Of a DNA stretch of 64,000 nt, positions 37,960 to 45,126 are shown in pieces (the first letter of the stretch is position 1; the number at the start of each line of letters is the position of its first letter). Origin of the DNA: Actinophytocola sp963729115 (lineage in GTDB: Bacteria; Actinomycetota; Actinomycetes; Mycobacteriales; Pseudonocardiaceae); NCBI GenBank assembly GCA_963729115.1, contig CAVSMR010000014.1, forward strand, positions 1 to 64,000, in the 5' to 3' direction. The notes beneath the pieces are model-generated. The model saw only the letters and a program-made list of their open reading frames with translations, did not search any database and was not told where the DNA came from. The position numbers and the translations under genes were made by a program.

Positions 37960-38121
37960 GTGGGCAAGAAGCACCGCGGCAAGTCCCCTGCGGACACCGT
38001 GCGGAAGCTGATGAAGGCCGGCAAGGTCAAGAAGAAGTGCTGCCGGTCGTCCTCGCGCTGCAAGCGCTGCCCGGTCCTCGCGCTGAAGAGGGCCAAGGCG
38101 GACTTCGGCAAGGCCGCCTGA
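37960..38121 (+). CDS. Small basic cysteine-rich protein (53 residues)
   Basis: A 53-residue ORF beginning GTG and reading GKKHRGKSPADTVRKLMKA in its first third. The middle has CC (residues 27-28) and a CKRC motif (34-37), giving four cysteines that could form a metal site, within a very Lys/Arg-rich chain (about 19 basic residues). GGAG lies 8-9 nt before the GTG. G/C third-position bias is normal, so the gene is probably real, and I recall such small ORFs in related actinomycetes. With an iron-type box upstream, a metal-related or nucleic-acid-binding role is possible; nothing more can be said. Confidence 0.65.
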   Translation: MGKKHRGKSPADTVRKLMKAGKVKKKCCRSSSRCKRCPVLALKRAKADFGKAA

Positions 38122-38139
38122 GCGCCTATGATGGTGGTC

Positions 38140-38187
38140 ATGCGCAACGTCAGCACCATGTGGTGGGCCGCCGACCGGCGGCTGTGA
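38140..38187 (+). CDS. trpS leader peptide with tandem Trp codons
   Basis: A 15-codon ORF encoding MRNVSTMWWAADRRL, with adjacent TGG TGG at 38161-38166 placed directly before the first stem of an attenuator. In-frame ATG codons at 38128 and 38131 could add four residues. Ribosome stalling on the Trp pair when charged tRNA-Trp is scarce would decide the fold of the RNA ahead of trpS. Confidence 0.82.
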   Translation: MRNVSTMWWAADRRL

Positions 38188-38230
38188 CGCATGCGTTGAC
38201 CCACACAGGCCGCCCGGATCGGGCGGCCTT
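38161..38230 (+). promoter_or_regulatory. Ribosome-mediated Trp attenuator of trpS
   Basis: Four segments can be drawn: 1 = GCCGCC (38167-38172), 2 = GGCGGC (38177-38182), 3 = GGCCGCCCG (38208-38216) and 4 = CGGGCGGCC (38220-38228). Pairing 1:2 is 6 bp; 2:3 pairs GGCGGC with GCCGCC at 38209-38214; 3:4 is a perfect 9-bp terminator stem with a GAT loop followed by TTCGGTGTTT. The Trp codons abut segment 1, so a stalled ribosome covers it, frees 2 to pair with 3, and lets transcription reach trpS. This is the classical trp design, and ribosome-mediated attenuation has been reported for the auxiliary trpS of Streptomyces coelicolor. Confidence 0.85.
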
Positions 38231-38279
38231 CGGTGTTTCCGGGGCTCCGGTCGGGCGGTGACCACGAAGGAGCACCACG

Positions 38280-39257
38280 ATGACCCGCTTCTCCGGCATC
38301 ACGCCGTCCGGCAACGCCACCCTGGGCAACTACCTCGGCGCGATCCGCCGCTGGGCGCGGGAGGGCCGCCCCGGCGACCTGTACTTCGTGAGCGACCTGC
38401 ACGGCATGACCAGCGCCTACCACCCGCAGCGGCTGCGGGCGCGCACCCGCGAGCTGGTCGCGACGCTGGTCGCGGCCGGGATCGAGCCGGAGCAGGTGTT
38501 CGTGCAGTCGGACCTGCTGCCCCAGCTGGGGGCCCTGACCTGGATCCTCGAGTGCACGTGCTCGTTCGGCGAGGCCGCGCGCATGACGCAGTTCAAGGAG
38601 AAGAGCGGCCGCCGCGAGCTCGAGGCCACCCCGGTGCGGGTCGCCCTGTTCACCTATCCGGTGCTCATGGCGGCCGACATCCTGCTGCAGGGCGCGGACG
38701 AGGTGCCGGTCGGCGAGGACCAGGCGCAGCACGTCGAGCTGGCGCGGACCCTGGCGCGGCGGTTCAACGGCACGTACGGCGAGGTGTTCGTGATGCCGTC
38801 GGCCGTGACCCCGCCGGCGGCCGCGCGGGTGCGGGACCTGGCGAACCCGGCGCGCAAGATGGACAAGTCCACGCAGGACTCGGCGGGCGTACTGTTCGTG
38901 ATGGACGAGCCGGACCTGTTGCGGCGCAAGGTGAAACGCGCCGTGACCGACGGCCTCGGCCGCCTGGAGTACCGGCCGGACGAGCAGCCGGGCCTGGCGA
39001 ACCTGCTAGAGATCCTGGCCGCGTGCACCGGCAAGCCGGTACGTGAGGTGCCGGCCGGCTTCGCTTCCTACGGCGAGCTGAAGGAGGCCGTCACGGAGGC
39101 GGTGATCGAGGAACTGCGCCCGATCCGCGAGCGCACCCGCGACCTACTCGCCGACCCGGCCGAGCTGGACCGCGTCCGCGCCCGGGGCGCCGCGCTCGCG
39201 GCCGAACGCGGCGCACACCGGTTGGCGACGGCGCGGCGTCTTGCGGGTGTCGGTTAG
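38280..39257 (+). CDS. trpS: Tryptophanyl-tRNA synthetase
   Basis: A 325-residue class I synthetase that charges tRNA-Trp. The N-terminus FSGITPSGNATLGNYLGAI supplies the HIGH-equivalent region (TxGN in TrpRS), DLHGMT is typical, and ARKMDKSTQDSAG is the KMSKS-equivalent with Asp in the third position. The Trp-binding LMAADILLQGADEVPVGEDQ is intact. The ATG has GGAG 7 nt upstream. The attenuator makes it a tryptophan-responsive enzyme, which in streptomycetes is typical of the auxiliary, indolmycin-resistant TrpRS beside a constitutive one; whether this genome has a second trpS cannot be seen here. Convergent overlap of 4 bp with the Nudix gene. Confidence 0.92.
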   Translation: MTRFSGITPSGNATLGNYLGAIRRWAREGRPGDLYFVSDLHGMTSAYHPQRLRARTRELVATLVAAGIEPEQVFVQSDLLPQLGALTWILECTCSFGEAARMTQFKEKSGRRELEATPVRVALFTYPVLMAADILLQGADEVPVGEDQAQHVELARTLARRFNGTYGEVFVMPSAVTPPAAARVRDLANPARKMDKSTQDSAGVLFVMDEPDLLRRKVKRAVTDGLGRLEYRPDEQPGLANLLEILAACTGKPVREVPAGFASYGELKEAVTEAVIEELRPIRERTRDLLADPAELDRVRARGAALAAERGAHRLATARRLAGVG

Positions 39258-40042
39258 TGGGCGTCGCAGCAGCCGCTCTCGGCTGGCAGGTGGCGCAACA
39301 CGGGCAGGAACACCCGGTCGGCCGGCAGCCAGTCGACGCTGCCGAGTCGGCCGGGGGTCAGCCAGCGGAGGTCCTGGTGGTCGTGGGGGTGCGGCACCGC
39401 GCGGGGGTCGGCCAGCTCGGCGCGGTACACCCGCAGCAGCAGCTCGCCCCCCAGCTTGTCCTTGCCCAGCGCCACATCCGGGCCGATCGCGCCGCCGACC
39501 CGCACGTCGACGCCGAGCTCCTCCCGGCACTCCCGACGCACGGCGTCCACATCGGACTCGCCGGGCTCGACCCGCCCGCCCGGCAGCTCCCACCGGCCCG
39601 CCGCGGCGGGTGGATAGGCCCGCTGCTGCGCGAGTACCGTGCCCGCCCGGACAATCGCGGTCCCGACCACCACGCTGGCCTCGGCCAGCTCTACGGCACG
39701 CGCGCCGACACAGTCCACAGTGGACGTGAGCAGGTGGAGCAACTGCCGCCGCGCGACCATGCCGAGCAGGGGCGTCCGGGCCGCCGCGGTGGCGGTGACC
39801 AGCACCCCGGCGGGGGTCGGCGCCAGCCGTATCGACAGCCCGACGGCCGCCGGCCCGCCGATCGGAACGATCCGCAGCCCGCCCACGCCGAGCTCCGCGA
39901 CCCGGACGCGCCCGCCACCGATGGCCAGCTCGTCACCGGGCGCCAGCACGCCGTCGCCGCCGAAGAGCGCCCGCTCGGTCAGCACCGCCGAGACCACCCG
40001 GACGGGCACGTCGACGAGGGCGGTGGTGCGCAGGAGCCTCAT
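39254..40042 (-). CDS. Nudix hydrolase with an N-terminal SRPBCC-like domain
   Basis: A 262-residue two-part protein. Residues 1-125 look like a small SRPBCC/START-type domain (LLRTTALVDVPVRVVSAVLTE, then beta strands and a last helix GMVARRQLLHLLTSTVD). Residues 130-262 form a Nudix domain with the complete box GGRVEPGESDVDAVRRE-CREELG (G-x5-E-x7-RE-x2-EE-x-G), preceded by RWELP as in MutT-like 8-oxo-dGTP or pyrophosphate hydrolases. GAGGG lies 5 nt before the ATG. It follows the kinase gene by 20 bp on the same strand and may belong to the two-component operon. Substrate is unknown. Confidence 0.83.
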   Translation of the reverse strand: MRLLRTTALVDVPVRVVSAVLTERALFGGDGVLAPGDELAIGGGRVRVAELGVGGLRIVPIGGPAAVGLSIRLAPTPAGVLVTATAAARTPLLGMVARRQLLHLLTSTVDCVGARAVELAEASVVVGTAIVRAGTVLAQQRAYPPAAAGRWELPGGRVEPGESDVDAVRRECREELGVDVRVGGAIGPDVALGKDKLGGELLLRVYRAELADPRAVPHPHDHQDLRWLTPGRLGSVDWLPADRVFLPVLRHLPAESGCCDAH

Positions 40043-40061
40043 GCCCGCCCTCGCGCACCGG

Positions 40062-41411
40062 TCATGTCGCCAGCTCCCGCCAGCGGACCTGGAAGCGGGC
40101 GCCGCCCTCGGGGGACTCGCCCACCTCGACCGTGCCGCCCCGGCGCCGGACGACCTCTGCCACCAGCGCGAGCCCCAGGCCCGAGCCCCCGGAGGTACGG
40201 GCACGGTCGTCCTGCACCCGGTAGAACCGGTCGAACACCCGCGCGCGGTGCTCCTCCGCGACCCCGTGGCCGTCGTCGTCCACGACGAGCCAGACCGACT
40301 TCGCGCGCGGCAGCACCGTGACCGTGATCTTCGCCCGCGCGTGCCGGGCGGCGTTGCGCAGCAGGTTGTCCAGGACCAGGTCCACCTCCGCCGGCGCCGC
40401 CGACACCCAGCACGGCCCGCTCGGCGCGCCGACCGACACGACCGGCCCGGCCTCGCCCAGTCGGTCCACCGCCTCGCGGGCCGCCGTCACCACGTCGACC
40501 GGCTCGGCCGCCGGCATCTCCCCGGCGTCCGACCGGGCCAGCGTCAGCAGCCCCTCCACCAGGGTGGACAGCCGCTCGGACTCGTGCACGACCTCGGCCA
40601 GCACCTCGTGCGCGAACTCCGGGTCCGGGTTCGCCACCGCCACCTCGGCCTGGACGCGGATCGAGGCCACCGGCGAGCGCAGCTCGTGCGCGGCGTCCCC
40701 GGTGAACCGGCGCAGCCGCTCGCTCGCGTCGTCGCGCCGCGCCAGCAGCCCGTTCAGCGCCGCGGCCAGCGACCGCAGCTCGTCGTGCGCGCTGGGCAGC
40801 GGGAGCCGCCGGCCGGGGGGCAGCCGGGTGGCCGCGCTGCGCAGCCGTTCCACCGGGCGCAGCGACGAGCGCACCGCGAACCACGTCGCGATGCCCACGG
40901 CCGCGGACCCCAGCAACGCCGCACCCACGAGCCAGTCCAGGGCCCGCCCCTGGGCGGCGAAGTACCCGGTGAGCGTCGTGCCCACGACCACCAGCCGCTG
41001 CGAGCCGTCCGGCGCGGTCGCCACCGTGCCGAGCCAGCGCAGCGGCGGGTCGTCCTGCAGCCGCAGCACCGGCGTGCCCGCCTTGAGCGTGCGGACCTCC
41101 GTCGCGGTGAGCGGGGTCGGGCCGGCGTCGTCCCTGGGCATGCCCGCGGTGTCCAGCACCCGCGCGCGCACCCCGACCGGCGGGTCCGCGGGTGGGCGGC
41201 CGGTGCGCACGTCGGCGACCGTGGCGTCCAGGATCGACTGCAGCTGGGCGTCGGCCGAGCTGACCAGCAGCGGCCCGATCAGCCGGCTCGTCTGCACGGC
41301 GAGCAGGAGCAGCACCACCAGGGTCACCGCGGTCGCGACGCTGGTGATGCGAAACCGCAGCGTCCGCCGCAGCCACAGGCGCCCGACGATCCGCCCGAGG
41401 GCTCCGCTCAA
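40062..41411 (-). CDS. Sensor histidine kinase, HAMP and two transmembrane helices
   Basis: A 449-residue membrane kinase. TM1 is about residues 24-45, an extracytoplasmic loop runs to about 155, TM2 is about 160-182, followed by HAMP. The H-box FTGDAAHELRSPVAS has the phospho-accepting His242. N-box DLVLDNLLRNAARHA and G-boxes VDDDGHGVAEEHRARVFDRFYR and SGGSGLGLALV are complete. I place the start at a TTG that overlaps the response regulator stop (TTGA), which gives a usual basic N-terminus before TM1; longer frames upstream lie inside the regulator gene. Confidence 0.88.
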   Translation of the reverse strand: MSGALGRIVGRLWLRRTLRFRITSVATAVTLVVLLLLAVQTSRLIGPLLVSSADAQLQSILDATVADVRTGRPPADPPVGVRARVLDTAGMPRDDAGPTPLTATEVRTLKAGTPVLRLQDDPPLRWLGTVATAPDGSQRLVVVGTTLTGYFAAQGRALDWLVGAALLGSAAVGIATWFAVRSSLRPVERLRSAATRLPPGRRLPLPSAHDELRSLAAALNGLLARRDDASERLRRFTGDAAHELRSPVASIRVQAEVAVANPDPEFAHEVLAEVVHESERLSTLVEGLLTLARSDAGEMPAAEPVDVVTAAREAVDRLGEAGPVVSVGAPSGPCWVSAAPAEVDLVLDNLLRNAARHARAKITVTVLPRAKSVWLVVDDDGHGVAEEHRARVFDRFYRVQDDRARTSGGSGLGLALVAEVVRRRGGTVEVGESPEGGARFQVRWRELAT

Positions 41412-42124
41412 CGGCCGCGCCCGGGTTCCAGGACCGCGTCCAGCTCGCGGCTGGACGCGAGGTATCCGTGTCCTCGCACGGTACGCACGATCCCACCCGC
41501 ACCCGCCGCGTCCAACTTGCGGCGCAGGTAGCCCACGTAGACCTCGACGGCGTTGCGCGTGGCGGCCTGCTCGTCGCCCCACACGGTGCGTAAGAGCTCG
41601 TCCTTCGTGACGACCGTGCCCGCGCGGCCGACGAGCACCTCGAGCACGGCGAACTCGCGCGGCGACAGCGGCACCGGCGCCCCGGCGAAGCGCACCTCCC
41701 GCGTCGCGCGGTCGACGACCAGCTCGCCGATCCGCAGCCGCCGGTCGGCCCCGTCGGCGAGCCCGCGGCGCAGCACCGCGCGCACCTGGGCGACCAGCAC
41801 GACGAACGAGAACGGCTTCACCAGGTAGCCGTCGGCGCCCAGGTCGAGGCCGTCCGCCTGGTCGATCTCGCCGTCCTTGGCAGACACGAGCAGCACCGGG
41901 GTGCTGATGCCGTCCGCGCGCAGCTGCTGCAGCACCCGGTAGCCGGACAGGCCCGGCAGCATGATGTCGAGCAGGATCACGTCGAACGCGCCGGTGCGCG
42001 CGATGTCCAGCGCCGCCGGCCCGTCCGCGGCGACGACGACCTCCATGCCCTCGGCGGACAGGCCGCGTTGCAGCGCCCTGCGTACCCCGAGCTCGTCGTC
42101 CACCACCAGCACGCGCGGTTTCAT
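41408..42124 (-). CDS. OmpR/PhoB-family response regulator
   Basis: A 238-residue regulator. The receiver domain has LVVDDELGVRRAL, the phospho-accepting Asp53 in DVILLDIMLPG, and LVKPFS. The winged-helix output domain includes LSPREFAVLEVLV, ELLRTVWGDEQAATRNAVEVYVGYLRRKL and IVRTVRGHGYLA. I use the ATG at 42124 (MKPRVLVV); an ATG four codons earlier is possible. It is divergent from the LolA-like gene, and the shared promoter holds repeated CTCTCAG sites listed next. Confidence 0.92.
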   Translation of the reverse strand: MKPRVLVVDDELGVRRALQRGLSAEGMEVVVAADGPAALDIARTGAFDVILLDIMLPGLSGYRVLQQLRADGISTPVLLVSAKDGEIDQADGLDLGADGYLVKPFSFVVLVAQVRAVLRRGLADGADRRLRIGELVVDRATREVRFAGAPVPLSPREFAVLEVLVGRAGTVVTKDELLRTVWGDEQAATRNAVEVYVGYLRRKLDAAGAGGIVRTVRGHGYLASSRELDAVLEPGRGR

Positions 42125-42164
42125 GATGCCCAGCATGCCGTGCCGCACCGACAATCCGGCGATG

Positions 42165-42212
42165 CTCTCAGCCAACTCTCAGCTCACGTGGTCACTCTCA
42201 GCGTCATCTCAG
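42165..42212. promoter_or_regulatory. Paired 11-bp-spaced direct repeats, probable response-regulator sites
   Basis: CTCTCAG occurs at 42165-42171, 42176-42182 and 42195-42201, and ATCTCAG at 42206-42212. Starts are 11, 19 and 11 bp apart, forming two pairs with one-turn spacing, the standard arrangement for an OmpR/PhoB-family dimer. They lie between the response regulator start (42124) and the divergent gene (42274), so they can act on both. Confidence 0.72.
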
Positions 42213-42273
42213 TCGCCGTGGTGCAACCTCGATGACACGGAAGGAAATCCGGGAGCGAATCGAGGGGTGTGCG

Positions 42274-43341
42274 ATGAATTCGAAGAAGACCGCGCTGTCG
42301 TTCGCGGCGGTGGGAACCGCCGCGGGCGTGGCCGGCCTGGTGCTGCTGGCGTCGCCGGCCGGGGCTGGGGAGGCCCCGCCGGCGCTGCCGCCGATCCAGG
42401 CCGACCAGCTGGTCGAGTCGGTGCTGGACAGCAAGGTGCCGGCGCTGGGCGGCTCGGTCGAGCTCGAGAACAACCTGGGCCTGCCGATCCCGGGCCTGCC
42501 GGGCTCGATGGGTGGGGGCGACGAGGTCCGCGTGTACACCGACGGCGAGGGCCGCGGCCGGATCTCGGTGCCCTACCGGGGCAGCGAGACGACCGTCGTC
42601 GACGACGGCACGACGGTGTGGGTGTGGGACTCCGCGCGCAAGACCGTGACGAAGATGCCGCACGGCGCGAAGGAGCACACGCCGCTCGAGGGCCGGATCG
42701 CCGACCCGGCGACCGCCGCCCGCGACCTGGTGAACGCCATGCAGGAGGACAGCACGGTCGACGTCGACGGCACGGCACGGGTGGCCGGCCGGCCGGTGTA
42801 CCAGCTGGTGCTGGCGCCCAAGCCGACCGAGCGCACGCTGCTGCGCGAGATCCGGGTGTCGGTCGACTCGCAGACGCGGGTGCCGCTGCAGCTGGAGGTG
42901 CTCGCGAACGGCCAGGCCGACCCGGCGCTGAAGGTCGGCTTCACCGAGTTCGAGGACGGTCCGCAGGACGCCGGCCTGTTCAAGTTCACCCCGCCCGAGG
43001 GCGCCACGGTGACCGAGCGGAAGCCGGACGAGAAGATCCACGGCCAGTCGCCGGACAAGCTGTTCTCCGAGCTCGACCTCGACACCGTCGGCAAGGGCTG
43101 GGACACGGTGCTGACCGGCACGCTGCCCGACGGCGCGCTGAGCATGCCGGGTGACGGCCAGAACGGCGGCCAGAACACCGGGATGGAGCTCCTGAGCCGC
43201 CTCGGCAAGGAGGTGCACGGTGACTTCGGCACCGGCTGGGTGATCACGTCCAAGGTTGGCACCGCGCTGATCACCGAGGACGGCCAGGTGGCGCTGGGCG
43301 CCGTGCCGGAGCAGGTGCTCACTGAGGCGCTCGCCAAGTGA
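42274..43341 (+). CDS. Exported LolA-like / RseB-like protein
   Basis: A 355-residue protein with a signal peptide (AVGTAAGVAGLVLLASPAGAGEA) and a periplasm-type domain of LolA/RseB-like form: VRVYTDGEGRGRISVPYRGSETTVVDDG, VWVWDSARKTVTKM, and TLLREIRVSVDSQTRVPLQLEV. No membrane anchor is visible at the C-terminus. In actinobacteria such proteins often sit with an ABC transporter and a two-component system, as here, and are thought to handle lipoproteins or sense envelope state. GAGGGG lies 6 nt before the ATG. The stop overlaps the ATPase GTG (GTGA), so the unit is coupled. Confidence 0.82.
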   Translation: MNSKKTALSFAAVGTAAGVAGLVLLASPAGAGEAPPALPPIQADQLVESVLDSKVPALGGSVELENNLGLPIPGLPGSMGGGDEVRVYTDGEGRGRISVPYRGSETTVVDDGTTVWVWDSARKTVTKMPHGAKEHTPLEGRIADPATAARDLVNAMQEDSTVDVDGTARVAGRPVYQLVLAPKPTERTLLREIRVSVDSQTRVPLQLEVLANGQADPALKVGFTEFEDGPQDAGLFKFTPPEGATVTERKPDEKIHGQSPDKLFSELDLDTVGKGWDTVLTGTLPDGALSMPGDGQNGGQNTGMELLSRLGKEVHGDFGTGWVITSKVGTALITEDGQVALGAVPEQVLTEALAK

Positions 43342-44378
43342 CTAGCGTGACCAGCATGGTTACCGGGGAGAGCGAGGCCCCCGCGGCAGTGGCCGCGGGG
43401 GCTCCCGCTCGCCTGGCCGCCCGGACCCGCAACCTGCGAAAGGTCTACGGCCGGACGGTCGCGGTCGACCACGTCGACCTGGACGTGCCGGTCGGTTCGG
43501 TGCTGGGGATGCTCGGCCCGAACGGCTCCGGCAAGACGACGACCATCCGCATGCTGCTCGGCCTGGTCACGCCCACGGCCGGCTCGGTCGAGCTGCTCGG
43601 CCACCAGCTGCCGGCGGCGCTGGGCTACGCGCTGCCCGACGTGGGCGCGCTGGTCGAGGGACCGGGCTTCCACCCGTTCCTGTCCGGCCGCGAGAACCTC
43701 ACGCGTTGCGCCGCCGCGGAGCCCGGCATGGCCACCGCGGCGATCCCGCGCGCGGTCGACGAGGCGCTGGAACGGGTCGGCCTCGCCAAGGCGAGCGGCC
43801 GGCGCTACCGCGGCTACTCGCTGGGCATGAAGCAGCGCCTGGGCCTGGCCGCCGCGCTGCTGCTGCCCCGCAAGCTGGTGGTCCTGGACGAGCCGACGAA
43901 CGGCCTCGACCCGGCCGGCACCCGCGAGGTCCGCGCCGTGATCGCCGACCTGCACGCCGCGGGTACCACGGTGCTGGTGTCGTCGCACCTGCTGGCCGAG
44001 GTGGAGGCGACGTGCACCCACGTGGCCGTGCTGCACCAGGGCTCGGTGGTGGCGCAGGGCGAGCTTGGGGAGCTGCTGGAGGCGGGCAACTCGGGCCTGC
44101 TGGTGTCCACCCCGGACGCCACCCTGGCGGTGAACGCCTTGCGTGACAACCGGGTCCCGGCCCGCGCCACCCCGGACGGTGTCCGCGCCGACCTGACCGC
44201 GACGTCCGCCCCCGAGGTGGTCGCCACCCTGGTCCGGGCCGGTGTGGAGGTCCACGAGGTCCGCCGCCAGCGCACCGGCCTGGAGGACCTGTTCGCCCGG
44301 TTGACCGAGGCCGAGTCTCCGGAGGCGGGCCTGTCGGCGGTCGCCTCCCAGGAGCTGACCTCCGGGAAGCCGGAATGA
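43338..44378 (+). CDS. ABC exporter ATP-binding protein
   Basis: A 346-residue CcmA-type ATPase. Walker A is LGPNGSGKTTTIR, signature YSLGMKQRLGLAAAL, Walker B LVVLDEPTNGLDPAG, H-loop VSSHLLAEVE. The C-terminal accessory domain ends with RTGLEDLFARLTEAE and QELTSGKPE. Its GTG start overlaps the LolA-like stop. The last part of the gene (from 44261) is repeated several times downstream. It should work with the permease at 45123, forming an efflux or lipid/peptide exporter under the adjacent two-component system. Confidence 0.9.
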   Translation: MTSVTSMVTGESEAPAAVAAGAPARLAARTRNLRKVYGRTVAVDHVDLDVPVGSVLGMLGPNGSGKTTTIRMLLGLVTPTAGSVELLGHQLPAALGYALPDVGALVEGPGFHPFLSGRENLTRCAAAEPGMATAAIPRAVDEALERVGLAKASGRRYRGYSLGMKQRLGLAAALLLPRKLVVLDEPTNGLDPAGTREVRAVIADLHAAGTTVLVSSHLLAEVEATCTHVAVLHQGSVVAQGELGELLEAGNSGLLVSTPDATLAVNALRDNRVPARATPDGVRADLTATSAPEVVATLVRAGVEVHEVRRQRTGLEDLFARLTEAESPEAGLSAVASQELTSGKPE

Positions 44379-45122
44379 CCCGGCACGGACGGCAGTCTCG
44401 CCGGCTCGTGGGGGCGGCCGGCCGAGCACAGCGTCCGGACCTGGGTCCGCCGCCAGCGCACCGGGCTGGAGGATCTGTTCGCGCGGTTGATCGAGGCCGA
44501 GTCTGCGGAAGTGGGCTTGTCGACGGTCGCCATCGAGGAGTTGACCTGCGGGAAGCCGGAATGACCCGGCACGGACGGCAGTCTCGCCGGCTTGTGGGGG
44601 CGGCTGGCCGGGCACAGAGTCTGGGACTTGGTCTGCCGCCTGCGCACCGGCCTGGAGGACCTGTTCGCGGGGAAGCCGGAATGACCCGGCACGAGCGGCA
44701 GTCCCGTCGGCCCGTCGGCGCGGCCGTCCGGACACAGCGTCCGGACCTTGATTCGCCGCTGGCGCGCCGGGCTGGAGGATCTGTTCTCCCGGTTGATCGA
44801 GGCCGAGTCTCTGGAAGTGGGCCCTCGGCGGTCGCCACTCAAGAGCTGACCTCCGGGAAACCGGAATGACCCGGCACGGACGGCAGGCCCGTTGGCCGGT
44901 GGGCGCGGCTGGCCGGGCACAGCGTCCAAAACTTGGTCTGCCGTCAGCGCGCCGGGCTGGAGGGTCTGTTCGCCCGGTTGTCCGAGGCGGAGTCTCCGGA
45001 AGCAGGCCCGCTACCCCCGAGCTGGACCTCCGGGAAACCCGAATGACCCAGCACGAAAGGCAGTCCCGCCGGCTCGTCGGCGCGGCCGGCCGAGCACAGC
45101 GTCCGGAACGTAAGGGGACGGT
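44261..45122 (+). repeat. About five tandem copies of the ATPase 3' end plus spacer
   Basis: A 185-186 bp unit begins at CCGCCGCCAG (44261) with the last 36 codons of the ATPase, then the spacer starting ATGACCCGGCACGG. Copies start at 44261, 44447, 44633, 44753 and 44938; the third is shortened by 66 bp. Each copy keeps CTGGAGGA(C/T)CTGTTC, GGGAA(G/A)CCGGAATGACC and GCAGTC(T/C)CGCCGGCTCGT in diverged form. Only the first copy is read as ATPase; the final spacer runs into the permease start. Not palindromic, no target duplications and no link to known mobile repeats. Confidence 0.85.
44375..44869 (+). CDS. Repeat-derived ORF in the ATPase-permease junction
   Basis: A 164-codon frame that opens with ATG overlapping the ATPase stop (ATGA). 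It reads MTRHGRQSRRLVGAAGRAQ, then a second and third diverged copy of this motif at about residues 63 and 103. Because copy 4 is one base shorter, the frame then slips into the ATPase reading frame and ends with TQELTSGKPE, the ATPase's own C-terminal sequence. Composition is low in complexity and Arg-rich. It may be translated through coupling without having a function, or it may simply carry ribosomes to the permease. I rate it a doubtful gene. Confidence 0.35.
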   Translation: MTRHGRQSRRLVGAAGRAQRPDLGPPPAHRAGGSVRAVDRGRVCGSGLVDGRHRGVDLREAGMTRHGRQSRRLVGAAGRAQSLGLGLPPAHRPGGPVRGEAGMTRHERQSRRPVGAAVRTQRPDLDSPLARRAGGSVLPVDRGRVSGSGPSAVATQELTSGKPE

Positions 45123-45126
45123 ATGA
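44866..45126 (+). CDS. Second repeat-derived ORF, coupled to the permease
   Basis: An 86-codon frame, again opened by ATGA overlap with the previous one. It contains two copies of the MTRHGRQ-type motif, the second reading MTQHERQSRRLVGAAGRAQ, and ends in a stop that overlaps the permease ATG (ATGA). Without the duplications the ancestral junction would hold a 27-codon frame from 45043 to 45126 with the same overlaps at both ends, which suggests the small coupling frame was there first. Probably not a functional protein. Confidence 0.35.
   Translation: MTRHGRQARWPVGAAGRAQRPKLGLPSARRAGGSVRPVVRGGVSGSRPATPELDLRETRMTQHERQSRRLVGAAGRAQRPERKGTV

Noticed and set aside
44261..45122. CRISPR array or mobile repetitive element
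   Set aside because: The unit is 185 bp, contains coding sequence of the adjacent gene, and has no short constant repeats with unique spacers, no transposase and no target-site duplication.
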